Below the pieces are notes generated by a model. The model worked only from the letters and a program-made list of their open reading frames with translations. It made no database searches and was not told the DNA's origin. Position numbers and translations under genes: made by a program. DNA of 64,000 bases from Diplonema japonicum (taxonomy: Eukaryota > Euglenozoa > Diplonemea > Diplonemida > Diplonemidae), in the NCBI GenBank assembly GCA_964019335.1, contig OZ025654.1:558001-622000 (forward strand). Reading direction: 5' to 3'. Shown here in pieces: positions 11,487 to 22,000 of this stretch (the stretch's first letter is position 1; every line of letters starts with the position of its first letter).

Positions 11487-12314
11487 TCACGAACAAAGCA
11501 CCTTTGCAACCGTCCGGGCGATTACCTCGTATCCACGGGTGGTGGGGTGGATCCCATCCCTGAAGAACTCCTTATATTTCTCCTTCTCCGACTCCGAAGG
11601 CGACCCCTGCACAATCCCATCACCCCGACGGCATACCCTGACGGCAGGTCCATCAAAACGGTAGTCGAAAGGAGGACCTAGAACACCAAGAAAAGGCGAG
11701 TGTGTGTCTATATACCGTACCCCGTGTGAACGTGTGAAATTTGCAACAGATGGTTGGATACAGGACGAGATGACATAAGGCTGAATATCATCCTTTGTAG
11801 AGTAGGCAGGGATAGGAGATAGTACGTATACAGTAGTTCTGCTGAAGGCAGTCACAATGGACGCCAACCCGTTTTCAAACAAGTTACGATATGAAATCCA
11901 ATTCGTCCAGTATTTCACGCCTGTTTTCGCGTCGTTGGTGCCAAGCATGACCAAGGCAATTTCGGGCTGATATTTCACCGATTCCTTGAATTTCTGCGAC
12001 ATGCGGTAGGACTCTAAGGTGTCCCCCGCGGTTCTGCCCGACGCTCCAAAATTTCTCACCGTCACACCCTTCACTTTATACTCCATTGTCAGAATCTCTT
12101 GAAGTGCTTGTGGATAGTCCACCGCATGCTTACCTACAGTCACGCTGTCGCCGATACAGGCAATTCTAGCGCCGTTCAATTTCTCGCACGTTCGAGGAGC
12201 GTTGTTTCGGTTGGTGCTGCCTTGGAGAATGTTGGGCGTCACAATTGCAAGGCAAACCCCTACGATCGCCATAGCTGCTAGGAACCTCCGGCGTAACCCT
12301 GTGATCTTCACCAT
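11487..12314 (-). CDS. SGNH/GDSL-family hydrolase with N-terminal membrane anchor
   Basis: 275 residues from ATG 12314. These are serine esterases/lipases or deacetylases acting on acyl or acetyl esters of lipids or glycans. Visible blocks: block I CIGDSVTVG with nucleophile S57, block III LGTND, and block V DGIHPTTRGYEVIA with D253 and H256, giving a complete catalytic triad. Residues 9-31 form a hydrophobic segment after RRR, fitting a signal anchor or uncleaved signal, so the enzyme is probably secretory or membrane-tethered facing the lumen. Length is normal for a single SGNH domain. A run of about 28 A (coding sense) lies just upstream of the start. Substrate unknown. Confidence 0.9.
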   Translation of the reverse strand: MVKITGLRRRFLAAMAIVGVCLAIVTPNILQGSTNRNNAPRTCEKLNGARIACIGDSVTVGKHAVDYPQALQEILTMEYKVKGVTVRNFGASGRTAGDTLESYRMSQKFKESVKYQPEIALVMLGTNDAKTGVKYWTNWISYRNLFENGLASIVTAFSRTTVYVLSPIPAYSTKDDIQPYVISSCIQPSVANFTRSHGVRYIDTHSPFLGVLGPPFDYRFDGPAVRVCRRGDGIVQGSPSESEKEKYKEFFRDGIHPTTRGYEVIARTVAKVLCS

Positions 12315-12664
12315 TTTATCATCAATGAGTTTTTTTTTTTTTTTTTTTTTTTTTTTCCTGGTTTCTTTTTTTCTTTTTTTTTTTTAGTACTTTTTATATT
12401 TTATAAAAAGAAAAAGAAGATTATTGTAATCTATTCAGGTGGGGGGGGAGGGGGGAGTCGTTCGTTGTCTTTTTCCCTCCGTCCCCCTAGGGAACGTGAG
12501 GGCATTGTGTATATAAAAGACACTTTTCTTTTTTTCTTTTTTGTTTTGTTTTTTTCTCTTTTTTCTTTTCCTCGTAAAATCGTCCCTCATTTTACACTAA
12601 CAGGCGGGTCGTGTGTTACCTACCTCGTTCCTTCTTGTTTCCTCTTTTGTTTTTTTTGTCGTGA
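12315..12664. other. Spacer with long T tracts
   Basis: Holds the poly(A)-in-coding-sense leader of the SGNH gene, a G-rich run near 12440 and several T-rich runs, then reaches the coatomer zeta stop at 12665. Nothing else seen. Confidence 0.4.
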
Positions 12665-13509
12665 TCAGTTGCCGCCAGCTTTTTCTTGTGCCTTTTTAAG
12701 AACCATTTTCTTAAGGCGATCAACAGCATCGGTACTCTCAGACATGTGGTTTTCAACTAGGAAAAGGACTTCTGTCGAACTGTTCTGAAGGATTATACCT
12801 TTGGTGGATATTAAAAGTTCGTCTGGAAAAAATGTCAACGCAAAAAAAAAGGGCATAGGAAGATGACATATATTTCGGCTGAAATACAGCACCTAGGGTG
12901 CATAAATGTGGTGCACATACCACTTGTGACCCCTGGGTACAACCCAGGGTCAGACTACTGTTAAAAGTATAACTTAGAGAAAAATATATGGCGTTGCATA
13001 GCCCCCGGAAAACCGTTTTTAAGCCCTATTTTTTGCTTTTCCGAAGGGTTCCTAAGGGACTTTGGCCTAACATGGCCCATTTTCTTTTTGGAAAATCTGA
13101 TTCTTAACACTTGCCTGCTCAACATTGGTATCTTTGGGGCCGAATATGCATTCTCTATCCATCTGCTGTCATTTGTCATTTTTCTTTTTCCTCATTACAA
13201 ATTAAAAATTGAGAAGTTTGCTTTTAAAGGGCCCTTAAGGGATTTTCCTAAACTAGCAGTATTTTCCCCACCTCATTTTAAGTTTCACAGATTTTCTATC
13301 TGCGTCCATTTCTTCTTGCTTCGAAAAAGTGTGGAGCCTGGGTCATTTGCACGCTCATTTTAGAAATGAAACAAACGGCGCGCATTGTGACCTATATGGT
13401 GCACACACTTGGATCGCAATTCTGAACAAAGTGGTGTCGGACTACTTTTGTACTTGCAAAAGAGGGTCATTTGTTGACATTTCTTCCCAGACAGACTCAT
13501 ATTTATGTG

Positions 13510-13540
<31 letters not shown>

Positions 13541-14075
13541 TTCCTTTTCCTCTATTAAAACATACCATCATCTATCAGTTCATCAACAATCAGCACCAGC
13601 AGGTCAAAGTTCTCAAGGAGATCCCTCTTGTCAATGGAGTTTCTCTGGAGGGGGTGGGGTCAAAAGAAATTGTCTCTTTCATACCCCAAGCAACTGACGC
13701 AGGGTATCATCTAAGCAAACCAAAACTGAGCTGATCATAATCTCGTTCTCGCTAAGGCTGCCAATGACATACATGTACACCTCAGGGTCCAGTCGGAAGA
13801 CGACAGTGTGAGAGTCTACAAGCGTGATGTCACCTCCTTCCTTGGGGCTGCCAATAGCTGTGGGTAGTGTGACAGTGTCGGTTTCTTTCTTTTTCTTTTT
13901 CCATCCTCCTTCCCATACCACCCCCACTATGGGTCTTCCCGTGCAACTTCGCCTCGAACGCCAGCTGCTTCTCAAGGTTCCCCTCAAACGGCTCTTTGTA
14001 GTACTTCGCAAACAAGCGCTTACCGTTTTCCCCCTCTAGAAGGACGATGCCTTGTATGTGGTGCATGATGTCCAT
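12665..14075 (-). CDS. COPZ: Coatomer zeta subunit, copy A (4 exons)
   Basis: Small subunit of the COPI coat, which forms vesicles for Golgi-to-ER and intra-Golgi transport; it pairs with gamma-COP and has a longin-like fold. Exons on the minus strand: 14075-13919, 13857-13685, 13644-13566, 12798-12665, total 543 nt, 180 residues. Introns of 61, 40 and 767 bp start GTATGG, GTATGA and GTATGT and end in AG. Family landmarks: GKRLFAKYY near the N-terminus, VVFRLDPEVYMYVIGS, SENEIMISS, IDKRDLLENFDLL and VDELIDDGIIL. Splicing keeps frame throughout and intron positions match copy B. The third intron is far longer than the 38 bp of copy B, so it may hold an insertion. A TATATATA stretch lies at 14088-14096. 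Confidence 0.88.
13502..13537. repeat. Poly(T) tract inside intron 3 of coatomer zeta A
   Basis: A run of about 28 T near the donor end of the 767-bp intron. The rest of the intron (12799-13500) is AT-rich non-coding DNA with two diverged direct repeats centred near 13050 and 13235 (each holding a CC(T/C)TAAGGGA-like core). Confidence 0.5.
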
Positions 14076-14383
14076 CTTTATTCTTTTTATATATATTTTT
14101 GTGTCTCGTTCGTACTTCACACCAACCTTCCCTTCCCCCGAGATAATAATATTTTGAGAAGAAAACTTGCGGAAAATTTCAAAAAAAAGAAAAAAAAAAG
14201 GGTGGGGAAAAAAAAAAAAAAAACACTTCTCAAAAAGTTTTAGAAAAAAAAAAAGAAAAAGAAGGGAAAAAAACTCAAACTCAAAGGACAAGCCCCCCGC
14301 CAGAGGGCCGCCCTATGGGGAAGAAAAAAAAAAAAAAAAGAAAACACTCGAGGAAAGTGGAGGGGGGGAGGAGGGCAGCTTCT
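14076..14383. other. Spacer between the two coatomer zeta genes
   Basis: A-rich, with a GC-richer segment at about 14270-14320 that shares a motif of roughly 40 bases with 53845-53885 (CTCAAAGGACA then AGAGGGCCGCCC). No gene seen. Confidence 0.4.
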
Positions 14384-15042
14384 TTACGCTGCTTGCTGTG
14401 CTTTTTTTATCACTTTCTTCAGCTTGTCAACCGCATCGTTGCCTTCAGCCGCGTGGCTCCTCACAAGTTGGAAGACTTCCTCACTGCTGTTCTGGAGGAT
14501 AATACCTGGGGGGGTTTTTTTTTTCTTTTTTTCTCACACACACCATCATCAATCATCTCATCAACAACAAGCACCAGCAGATCAAAGTTCTCAAGGAGAT
14601 CCCTCTTGTCAAAGCTGCGACCCTGTAATAAGAAAAAAAAAAAAACTTTCTTTTTAAAAACCTCATTTTCACACCTGCAGCTCCCACAACGAATCATACA
14701 AGCAAACCAAAATCGAGCTGATCATAATCTCGTTCTCGCTAAGGCTGCCAATGACATACATGTACACCTCAGGGTCCAGTCGGAAGACGACAGTGTGAGA
14801 GTCTACAAGCGTGATGTCACCACCGTCTTTAGGAGCCCCGATTGCTGTAGTGAGTGTTCCCCCCTTTTTTTTTTAAACCCCATACCACCCCCATTATGGG
14901 TCTTCCCATACAGCTTAGTCTCGAACGCCAGCTGCTTCTCAAGGTTCCCCTCGAAAGGCTCCTTGTAGTACTTTGCAAACAAACGCTTACCGTTTTCTCC
15001 GTCTAGCAGGACGACACCTTGTATGTGGTGCATGATGTCCAT
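14384..15042 (-). CDS. COPZ: Coatomer zeta subunit, copy B (4 exons)
   Basis: Tandem paralog of copy A. Exons: 15042-14886, 14844-14675, 14622-14544, 14505-14384, total 528 nt, 175 residues. Introns are 41, 52 and 38 bp with donors GTATGG, GTGTGA, GTGTGT and acceptors ACAG, ACAG, CCAG, and each junction sits in the same codon and phase as in copy A. Landmarks are the same (GKRLFAKYY, VVFRLDPEVYMYVIGS, FDKRDLLENFDLL, VDEMIDDGIILQNSSEE), and the C-terminus is Lys/Ala-rich (DKLKKVIKKAQQAA). Exon DNA is very similar to A while introns differ. The typical family length is about 175-180, so both copies look complete. Role as for copy A. Confidence 0.9.
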
Positions 15043-15145
15043 ATTCTTTATTTTTTCTTTTTTTTTTTTTTTCCTTCCCCCTTTTTTATATTAATTGTCG
15101 TCCGTCAAGTTGGGGGGGGGGGGGGAAGAAAAACAGAGCGATCGG

Positions 15146-16924
15146 TTATTTTATTTTGGCCATGTGGTTTTGGACTCTAACGAGCTCCTCAGCTGAGGCG
15201 GTATCTAAGTATATTTTCCCCGACCCGGGTTTGTTCTTCTCAGCACAGTGCACTGCAGAAAACAAATTTCGAGCGGACACCACATCCTCTGGTTCTTGTT
15301 GTCCCTCTTTGTGCGTTTCGATCGCCCTGACAAAGTACCTCAGCGCCGTGTCGTGCTTATTTCTCCGTTCATAAATCCGCCCTATGTGGTAGAGCCCCTC
15401 TGCGGCATTTATTGTGCAGCGCAGCGATAGGTACATTTCTACAGCCTTCTCGAGGCTGTGCAATGCGGCGTCGTGTTTCCTTAAGGACTTGTACGCCTTC
15501 CCCATATCCATGAAGCACCCGGCAGTCTCTGGGTTCACCGCGTACTTGTGCAGCTTCTCCCCAGCCTTCTGGCACGCCTTCATCCAATCAACGGTGCCCC
15601 TTGTGTCTTTCTTCAGTTTGCTGATTTTACCAGCGTACAGTAAGTATCGGTATAAGGTACCTGCGCTGAAACCGCACGATTCTCCCATTGAAACTACCTC
15701 TTTTATGCGTTGTTCAGCACGGGTATAGTCCTTTTCATGTGTGTGCGCACGGGCTAGCTGGAATAGAATCTCCGCGTGTTTTCTTTGTGTCGTCACCACG
15801 TTCAAGGCTTTCTCGAGTACATGAACTGCAGCGTTCGGGTCGTGCTTCATATCGTTGTAAAGCACGCCGAGGGACAAGCAACACTCGACACTTTGTGATA
15901 CGGACGAGAATGGGGTTTCAAAGGCCTGTTTAAGGCAGCGTATGGCAGACGCCGGGTCGCGTTTCTTTTTATACGCCCTGCTCATGTTGATCAGGGCGGA
16001 CACATAATAAGTGTTCCCTCTGTCAAGACGGAGCCGTTGCGACATTTCAACTGCTTTGTTCAGGTGTTCGACAGCGTCATCATAACGCTGGAGTCGCAAG
16101 GAAGCTATCCCCGCGTTGAAAAGAGCATGCACGAGGTCCTCGTTGTCATCGACAGACAGGACGCTGATGGCTGTCTTGGTACGCGACAATGCGATGCTTG
16201 CATGGTAGTTGGTTCGCCTGCTCAGGCAGTGGCAGGCCACATCGTGAAGTGCTGTGATGTACTGCTGTCTTTCTTCCTCCACCGCTCTCTCCACCACAGC
16301 TCGGTAGGTCTCTGCAATGCCTTGCGAGAGGTGCGAGGCTGCAACCTGAACCGGCTCTTCGTCATCGACAGCAGGCATCGCACTTCCGCCAGGATGCAGA
16401 CGTCCCCACATTCCTGCTGCCCTGCTAAAATACCCATTCGCCGCGCTGTTGTTATGCTGTCTTTTCAAAACGAGGCCAACATAGTGGAGGATAATAGTGG
16501 TGTCGCTGTGGTCGCCAGGAGCGGCTGCTGCCATCACGGATTCTGCTGATGTAAAATGTAGCAGCGCGTTGTGTAAAGAGCCCTCTCGCAAGGAGGCTAT
16601 GCCTGCTCTTTTAAGTATTTCTGTGTAATCGCGAAGTGTCCGTTCCTCACGTTGTAGTAAATGCTGCACCGCAGTGTCATGTTGTGTCCTTAGCACCACT
16701 GCAACACGACTCTGATCCTCGACAGGTAAGTCCGTGACATAGGTGTCCTCGTCATTAAGCTCTTCGTTGTTGAGGTGCAATGCAAAGTCTTCGATGTTCA
16801 GATGTGTAGCCAGCGCGACTTTTTTTTTCAGGTTCGCTATTTTTTCGGTCCCTTCAGCGTCAATGCAGAGCGTCCCAGAAGGGTGTGTTATTATTAAGGA
16901 CACCGAGGCGGTCTTTCTCTTCAT
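15146..16924 (-). CDS. Ubiquitin-like domain plus TPR-repeat protein
   Basis: 592 residues from ATG 16924 (chosen because it opens the ubiquitin-like domain; a 21-A run lies directly upstream, and the open frame further upstream is low-complexity). Residues 1-80 look like a beta-grasp ubiquitin-like fold (SLIITHPSGT ... IANLKKKVALATHLNIEDFALHLNNEELND). Residues about 100-560 are a series of tetratricopeptide-type helical pairs (ALFNAGIASLRLQRYDDAVEHLNKA, DMGKAYKSLRKHDAALHSLEKA, HIGRIYERRNKHDTALRYFVRA). TPRs bind partner proteins, so a scaffold or adaptor role is inferred; no enzyme motif is visible. The gene at 32694-33659 shares the N-terminal ubiquitin-like arrangement. The first 25 or so codons recur as a broken fragment at 24297-24370, marking a duplication breakpoint. 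Confidence 0.8.
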   Translation of the reverse strand: MKRKTASVSLIITHPSGTLCIDAEGTEKIANLKKKVALATHLNIEDFALHLNNEELNDEDTYVTDLPVEDQSRVAVVLRTQHDTAVQHLLQREERTLRDYTEILKRAGIASLREGSLHNALLHFTSAESVMAAAAPGDHSDTTIILHYVGLVLKRQHNNSAANGYFSRAAGMWGRLHPGGSAMPAVDDEEPVQVAASHLSQGIAETYRAVVERAVEEERQQYITALHDVACHCLSRRTNYHASIALSRTKTAISVLSVDDNEDLVHALFNAGIASLRLQRYDDAVEHLNKAVEMSQRLRLDRGNTYYVSALINMSRAYKKKRDPASAIRCLKQAFETPFSSVSQSVECCLSLGVLYNDMKHDPNAAVHVLEKALNVVTTQRKHAEILFQLARAHTHEKDYTRAEQRIKEVVSMGESCGFSAGTLYRYLLYAGKISKLKKDTRGTVDWMKACQKAGEKLHKYAVNPETAGCFMDMGKAYKSLRKHDAALHSLEKAVEMYLSLRCTINAAEGLYHIGRIYERRNKHDTALRYFVRAIETHKEGQQEPEDVVSARNLFSAVHCAEKNKPGSGKIYLDTASAEELVRVQNHMAKIK

Positions 16925-18429
16925 TTTTTTTTTTTTTTTTTTCCTTGCCCCGCAGATTACCACACGAATGATGTGTAAAAAAAAATAAATAAAAATAGGA
17001 ATGAAAAAGCAGTTTTTTATTGCTTGTAGGGAGAAGAAAGGAAAAGAGCAAGGCTCCACTAATGGGAGCAAGGAGTGTCGTTTAAGGGAGAAGAAAAAAA
17101 AGATGTCTTTGAAGGGAACCTGCAGTATGTGACAGGATCGCCTTAAAAAAAAAAAGAAGAAGAAAATAGGAATTAAATGGAGCATGTGCTCAAAAAAAGA
17201 GAAAAGGGTGTAAAAGTAAAAAAGAGACGAAGGAGGTTCCTGGTATTTTTTTCTCTCTCTTTTTTTTTTTTTTTTTGGAACGCCCCCTTTGTCTCTGCAT
17301 ATCAAAAAAGAAATTACAAGGAGATCCCATTTTTCCATTATCCTGTCAGGATCGCATTCTATCAATGTCTGTAAATATTTATTGACAATGTAAAAATAAC
17401 GATTTTTTTCTAACCAGAATAGTGTTCCCTTAAAAAGAGAGGGTTTGTTTTTACTATACATGCCAGTTAGTCAGTTGTCTATATTCGTCCGCAGGTCGCG
17501 TGCACCAGAGAATACCAAAGATCTTTTTTGCAAAAATGTCCCAAAACAACAAAACAATTCTTCTACATAAAAACAACCCCTTCGTTTGATTGATTTACAC
17601 TTCAAGCAAGAAAGCAAGAATCGGACAAATATAAATAACTGACCACAAATGGTTAATTTTTCTTTTCCCCCCCCCCCCCTTGTCAAAATGGGTTTCTTTT
17701 CTTTTCTTTTCTTTTCGTTTGTTTAGTTTTAATATGTATAGGAAAAGAAATAGAAGAGAGGAGTTCTAGTTTGAACTGCATTGAAAAATAGCTTGCTGAA
17801 GAAAATAGAAAATTTAACAGCAAGGTTTTTTTCTAATAGAATATGTTGAGAATGGTTGTTCGTGCCAGGGGGGGGGGGGGGGGTAAAGGCATGAACTCGT
17901 AGAAAACAAAACAAAAAGGGGAGAATATCTCTAAGAGTAACTTCACAGAAGGTATACTCTCTTTTTTTATTACCCGAAAGAAGAAAAAGAAAAGAAAAAA
18001 AAAAAGAGGAGAGGGACGCTTTGCGGTATTGTACCAATTGTGTTTGAAATCCAACTCATAATCTGAGTTGCAGTTTTTGCTTTTTAGGACGCTTCCTATA
18101 CCTGTGCCCTTCTTTCTTCTTTTGTCTTCCTTCTTCTTTTTTTTTTTTACCCGTTCTTTTTGCATCTCTTGGTGTCTAAACCTCCGTGTGTGTAATGCTC
18201 TATTTTCTGGAGCGGAGGAGGAGAAAGTAGAAATGCAGTTGAAAAGAGATTTATTTGTGCAACTTTTTAGCATTTAATTAAAGAAGAAAAAAAGAAGAAG
18301 AAGGATAAAAAAGAGTCGGCTAATTGTTTGTGCAAAGCCGTTTTCATCTACAGTAGGGATAGACGGACAAGCTGCCTCTCTACTCTTTTTTGCAATAACA
18401 ATTCTTTTCAAAAACTTGTTTACTTGTTC

Positions 18430-18464
<35 letters not shown>

Positions 18465-18844
18465 TGTCGGCATTGCTTGGAACAAACCACTTCACTCTTT
18501 TTTCTTTTTTTTTGTTCAACACATGTCAAAAAGGTCATAAAAAGCAATCAAAATTACTATCGCACTATCACTAACACCTGTTATAGAGGGTCGAATTCCT
18601 GAATTGAAAAACTTCGCAAGAACTAAAGAATTTTCAGATAGCAGTTTTCCCGGTCCTCCTAATGGTGAGACGTGGTGCGTATTTCTTTTGACAAACACAA
18701 CTTTGTTTATTAATTTATTGTGGGGAATAAAATAAAATAAGAAATGTGGAATCTTTTACTTTTTTTCTCTCTCCTTGCGGTTTGGTTGGTTTTACAAAAT
18801 GACGTTCACCGCACTTGTTTTTTTTTTTTTTTTTTTTTTTTTCC
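16925..18844. other. Long spacer, unit 1
   Basis: About 1.9 kb between the TPR gene and PLAT-like gene 1. It holds homopolymer runs (A/T runs at 17260 and 18434, C run at 17669, G run at 17870) and a short stretch near 17226-17300 (AAGGAGGTTCCTGG ... GGAACGCCCCC) resembling LINE 3' ends. Open frames here are short and biased. I see no gene. Confidence 0.45.
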
Positions 18845-19414
18845 CTAACAGGTAGGGTACCACGTCTCGACCATCTCTTCTCCGCAGCAAAGAAGCTGCT
18901 TTGGCTCACGGACAAGATATCTCTTCCAGAACCCAGAAGCTATGTGCTGCAGCAAAATCGCTTCCACCATCAGGTTGTCTGTCGTCGACATAAAGGCAAT
19001 CAGAACCACATTATCGATTTCTGAAAAGGAATACGGGCTACCATTAACATGGTACGTCTGTGCCTCACCCGCAGCGAGACCTGACAGAGAACCCCAGTAC
19101 CAGGTGGGATGTCCTTCCTTCACGAAGTGCACCGCAATGCTCCCCGTGGACCCTGCATCATAGCTCATACTATCCTTGACCCGAATCTTGAATTTGAACG
19201 AATGCATAGGTATTGTGGGGTCAAAAGTTTCAGTACGAGTCGCGATGGACAGTGAAGACGACACCGAAGATGACGGGAGGGAAATGGTCATGGAGTCTGT
19301 CCCCGTGGGCAATGTCGAGCTCATCGTGGAGGTCTCCGTGTTTGAAATCGACACTGTCGTCACGGCCTCCCCTTGCCCCACAAGGACGCACATTGCCAGG
19401 AGCATCGTCTTCAT
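18845..19414 (-). CDS. Small secreted PLAT-like protein 1, unit 1
   Basis: 189 residues from ATG 19414 with a signal peptide (MKTMLLAMCVLVGQGEA), a Ser/Thr-rich linker (about 18-65), then a single domain of about 120 residues ending in Cys. The domain pattern (FKIRVKDS, DAGSTGSIAVHFV, PTWYWGSL, FSEIDNVVLIAF, TDNLMVEAILLQHI) resembles a PLAT/LH2 beta-sandwich, a fold that binds lipids or proteins; this is inference from residue pattern only. Three cysteines cluster near the C-terminus (CCGEEMVETWYPTC). Secretion is likely. Its duplicate is at 25952-26707, and the neighbouring PLAT-like gene 2 has a diverged version of the same domain. Confidence 0.75.
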   Translation of the reverse strand: MKTMLLAMCVLVGQGEAVTTVSISNTETSTMSSTLPTGTDSMTISLPSSSVSSSLSIATRTETFDPTIPMHSFKFKIRVKDSMSYDAGSTGSIAVHFVKEGHPTWYWGSLSGLAAGEAQTYHVNGSPYSFSEIDNVVLIAFMSTTDNLMVEAILLQHIASGFWKRYLVREPKQLLCCGEEMVETWYPTC

Positions 19415-19473
19415 TGCTTTTCGCGTGTGTGTAAAAATGTGGGGGGAAAGAAAATCTGTGTGAAATTGTTATA

Positions 19474-21986
19474 CTGTAAAACGAATAATGTCGGACGGAA
19501 AAACTCCCGGACACCAAAAAACCCGGACATTTTTCCGTCCGGGAGTTTTTCTGGGGAAAAGTCTTTTTTGAAGGGGGGTAGCAGCTCCTGCTTTTTTTCC
19601 CATACCACCATGTTTGCCTGGAAGGGCTTTGCAGACTCGTATGCAGAGCCAAAATGTTTACCCTGCGTGGCAGTTTGAATTTTTTTCCCCTCCCTTTCAA
19701 TGCACCAACAAACAGCACCCACAGGATCTTAACTTTCTTCAATCTCATAAACCCGTACTTCTTTTGTCAAATGACCAGTTCGACTACCCAAGGCACGTTG
19801 AGCAACTGGCTTGTGAGGCACCCAACTTTGGTTGCTGACACTTCTGACCAGCTCACCCCCCGAGAGGTGGAGGAGATAAACTCCTTACACCGGGCCAAGA
19901 AGGCCAGAACAAACCCCCGAAAGCAGCTCCAGCTCCCGAAGGATACTAAAGCCCTTATTGGGCGATACGCTGCTACCCACGGCGTCGCGGCGGCCAGGTC
20001 GTGGTATCGCACGAAAGAGGGGTGGAACTAGCAACGTCCAGTATTTCCGACTGGAAAAAAAACTTTGGAGGCTCTGTTGGGCCTGTTGCTGCCCCCTTTA
20101 CCGTCGGTCGCAAACCTCTTCTGGCCGAGGCAGAGACTGCCAAGGTTTTTGCTTGGGTCGATAGGCAAAACGAACTTGGCGAGCCTATCTCAGCGCAACA
20201 AATATGCACCTATGCAGAAGGGCTGCTGCGCGCTAATCCAGCCCGAAAGACAGAGCTGGTAGACTTTGGTGGGGCACTGTCCTTTTCCACCAGCTGGGCT
20301 GACAAGCTTTGCAGCAGGAAAGGCTACAAAAGCCGCAGGCCCACCACCGGAAAACCTGGAAACGAGAAGGACAAAGAGAGGGCACGCTGTTTCGCCATGC
20401 AATTCAGGTCAATAATCGACACCCATAAAGTAAGGCCTGAATTGGTCTGGAATATGGACCAAACCTCCCTGCAGCTGTTGCCGTTGGGGTTAAAAACCAA
20501 AACGAAAAGGGGTGCAAAGGTCGTAAAAGTCCGTGGCTTGGGGGACAAACGGGCCATAACTGGACAGCTGGCTGTCTCCCTGGCTGGGGATAAGTTGCAT
20601 CCGCAACTTATTTACAAAGGCAGAACGGAACCTGCAGCCGACAGGGTTTATCCAGGGTCCGTGCCCCGGGTCAAGCACCCGCCCGCCGAATGGAGCCTAA
20701 CGGCATCGCCCAGTCATTGGGCTAATTATGATACACTCAGTATCTGGGTCAAAAAGCTGTTTCTTCCTTTTTGCAGTAAAACCATCGATTCTCATGGTTT
20801 TGCCCCGAACGAGTCGATTCTGCTGCTTGTCGATGACTACAACTGTCATTCGACCGATGAGTTTTTGGAGTTGTTCGAAGGCACAAACGTGCACATTGCT
20901 TTTGTCCCCCCTGGGCTCACCTACATGGTTCAACCGATGGGTATTGGGTTGAACGCAGCTGTAAAAGCATCTATTAAGAACAGTTATAAAAAGTGGGCTA
21001 CACGAAGGCTCGACAAGCTGATTGCCTCAGGGGCGGCGGCTGAATCATGGGAGGTGCCCTCTACTAGCTCGATTAAAGGGCCTCACTTGAGGTATGCCAC
21101 GAGGCTTTTTCTTTTCCTGTTTTTTTCCTAGGTGGGTCGAAACAGCCTGAGATGCTGTCTCCGGCCAGTCGATCAGGAACAGCTGGGCTTCCTGTTTTGG
21201 CCACTACCTGGAACCCGGATGGAGCCCAATTTGGTTTTCGGTACTTGCTGCATACGCCGGTGTTGCGTGTGTGCTGGCTGTTGGAAAAACATGGGAGGAA
21301 GAGTGGGAAGAGGACTGGGGCTGGGAGGAGGTCTGGGAAGAGGAGGAAGACGAGTGCTCCCTATATGCCAGGCTTGCCCAGGACATGGAGCATGGACGTG
21401 TGGAAGTCATCGACGTAGATGCATCTTCCGACACGACCACCGTGTCCGCCGCCTCGACGATAACCGAAGAAACCTTTTCCGTTTCTTCAGACTCGTCAGT
21501 GGAGATACTCCCCAGTCTCACCCAGCAACGGCTGGATGACGCTGCCGCCAGGAGGGCCGCCAAGAAGGCAACAGCTAAGCCTGCAATAAAGAAGGCATCA
21601 GCTAAGCCCACAGGCAAGAAGGCAGCAGCTAAGCCCGCAGGCAAGAAGGCAGCGGCCAAACCCGGAGGCAAGGTAGCACAGTAGATAGCTCTGCCCCCCC
21701 TTTTTTTTCTTTTCTTTTTGCCTTTTATCAATCAGTTTTATCTTGAGCTTTATGCCCACACGGTATCTTCTTCCAGGGATAATACGGACACGAAACACAT
21801 GACCCAGATACCCAGTGGTTTGGTGGCGGTTTCTTCGCGCGGTTGCCGTTTGCAGCCCAGGCCAGTATGTAGGTGGTAGTGGACCAGGCCCCCTGACGAC
21901 CTTACAGGAAAAACTCCCGGACGGAAAAACTCCCGGACACCAAAAAAACTCGGACATTTTCCGTCCGGGAGTTTTTCGTTTTACAG
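19474..21986 (+). mobile_element. Pogo-like DNA transposon with TA target duplication
   Basis: 2,513 bp bounded by inverted ends CTGTAAAACG ... CGTTTTACAG and flanked by TA on both sides (19472-19473 and 21987-21988). Inside each end lie repeated GGACGGAAAAACTCCCGGAC-type subterminal palindromes. The duplicate locus at about 26757-26772 has the uninterrupted site with a single TA, which proves the boundaries. It carries a transposase reading frame on the plus strand, the only plus-strand coding region in the window. TA duplications and a DDE transposase of Tigger/jerky type are established traits of the Tc1/mariner-pogo superfamily. Confidence 0.93.
19771..21684 (+). pseudogene. Pogo/Tigger-type DDE transposase, inactivated
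   Basis: Starts at ATG 19771 with a helix-turn-helix region (RYAATHGVAAARSW, then SISDWKKNF), a second HTH (GRKPLLAEAE ... ISAQQICTYAEG), and the DDE core: first Asp in WNMDQTS, second Asp in LLLVDDYNCHS. The third position reads QPMG where the family has QPMD. A 40-bp intron (21092-21131, GTATGC...CTAG) leads to a second exon with WVETA, then TGA at 21148-21150 in place of an expected Trp. The frame continues through RNSWASCFGHYLEP, a Trp/Glu-rich stretch and a Lys/Ala/Pro-rich tail. A frameshift near 20020 separates the N-terminal HTH from the rest. Three lesions make it non-functional. Confidence 0.88.
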
Positions 21987-22000
21987 TATTATTTTTTGTA

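Noticed and set aside
17471-17686. 71-codon frame conserved in both duplication units (also 24889-25104)
   Set aside because: Conservation reflects the recent duplication of the whole spacer; composition is low-complexity with no family resemblance.
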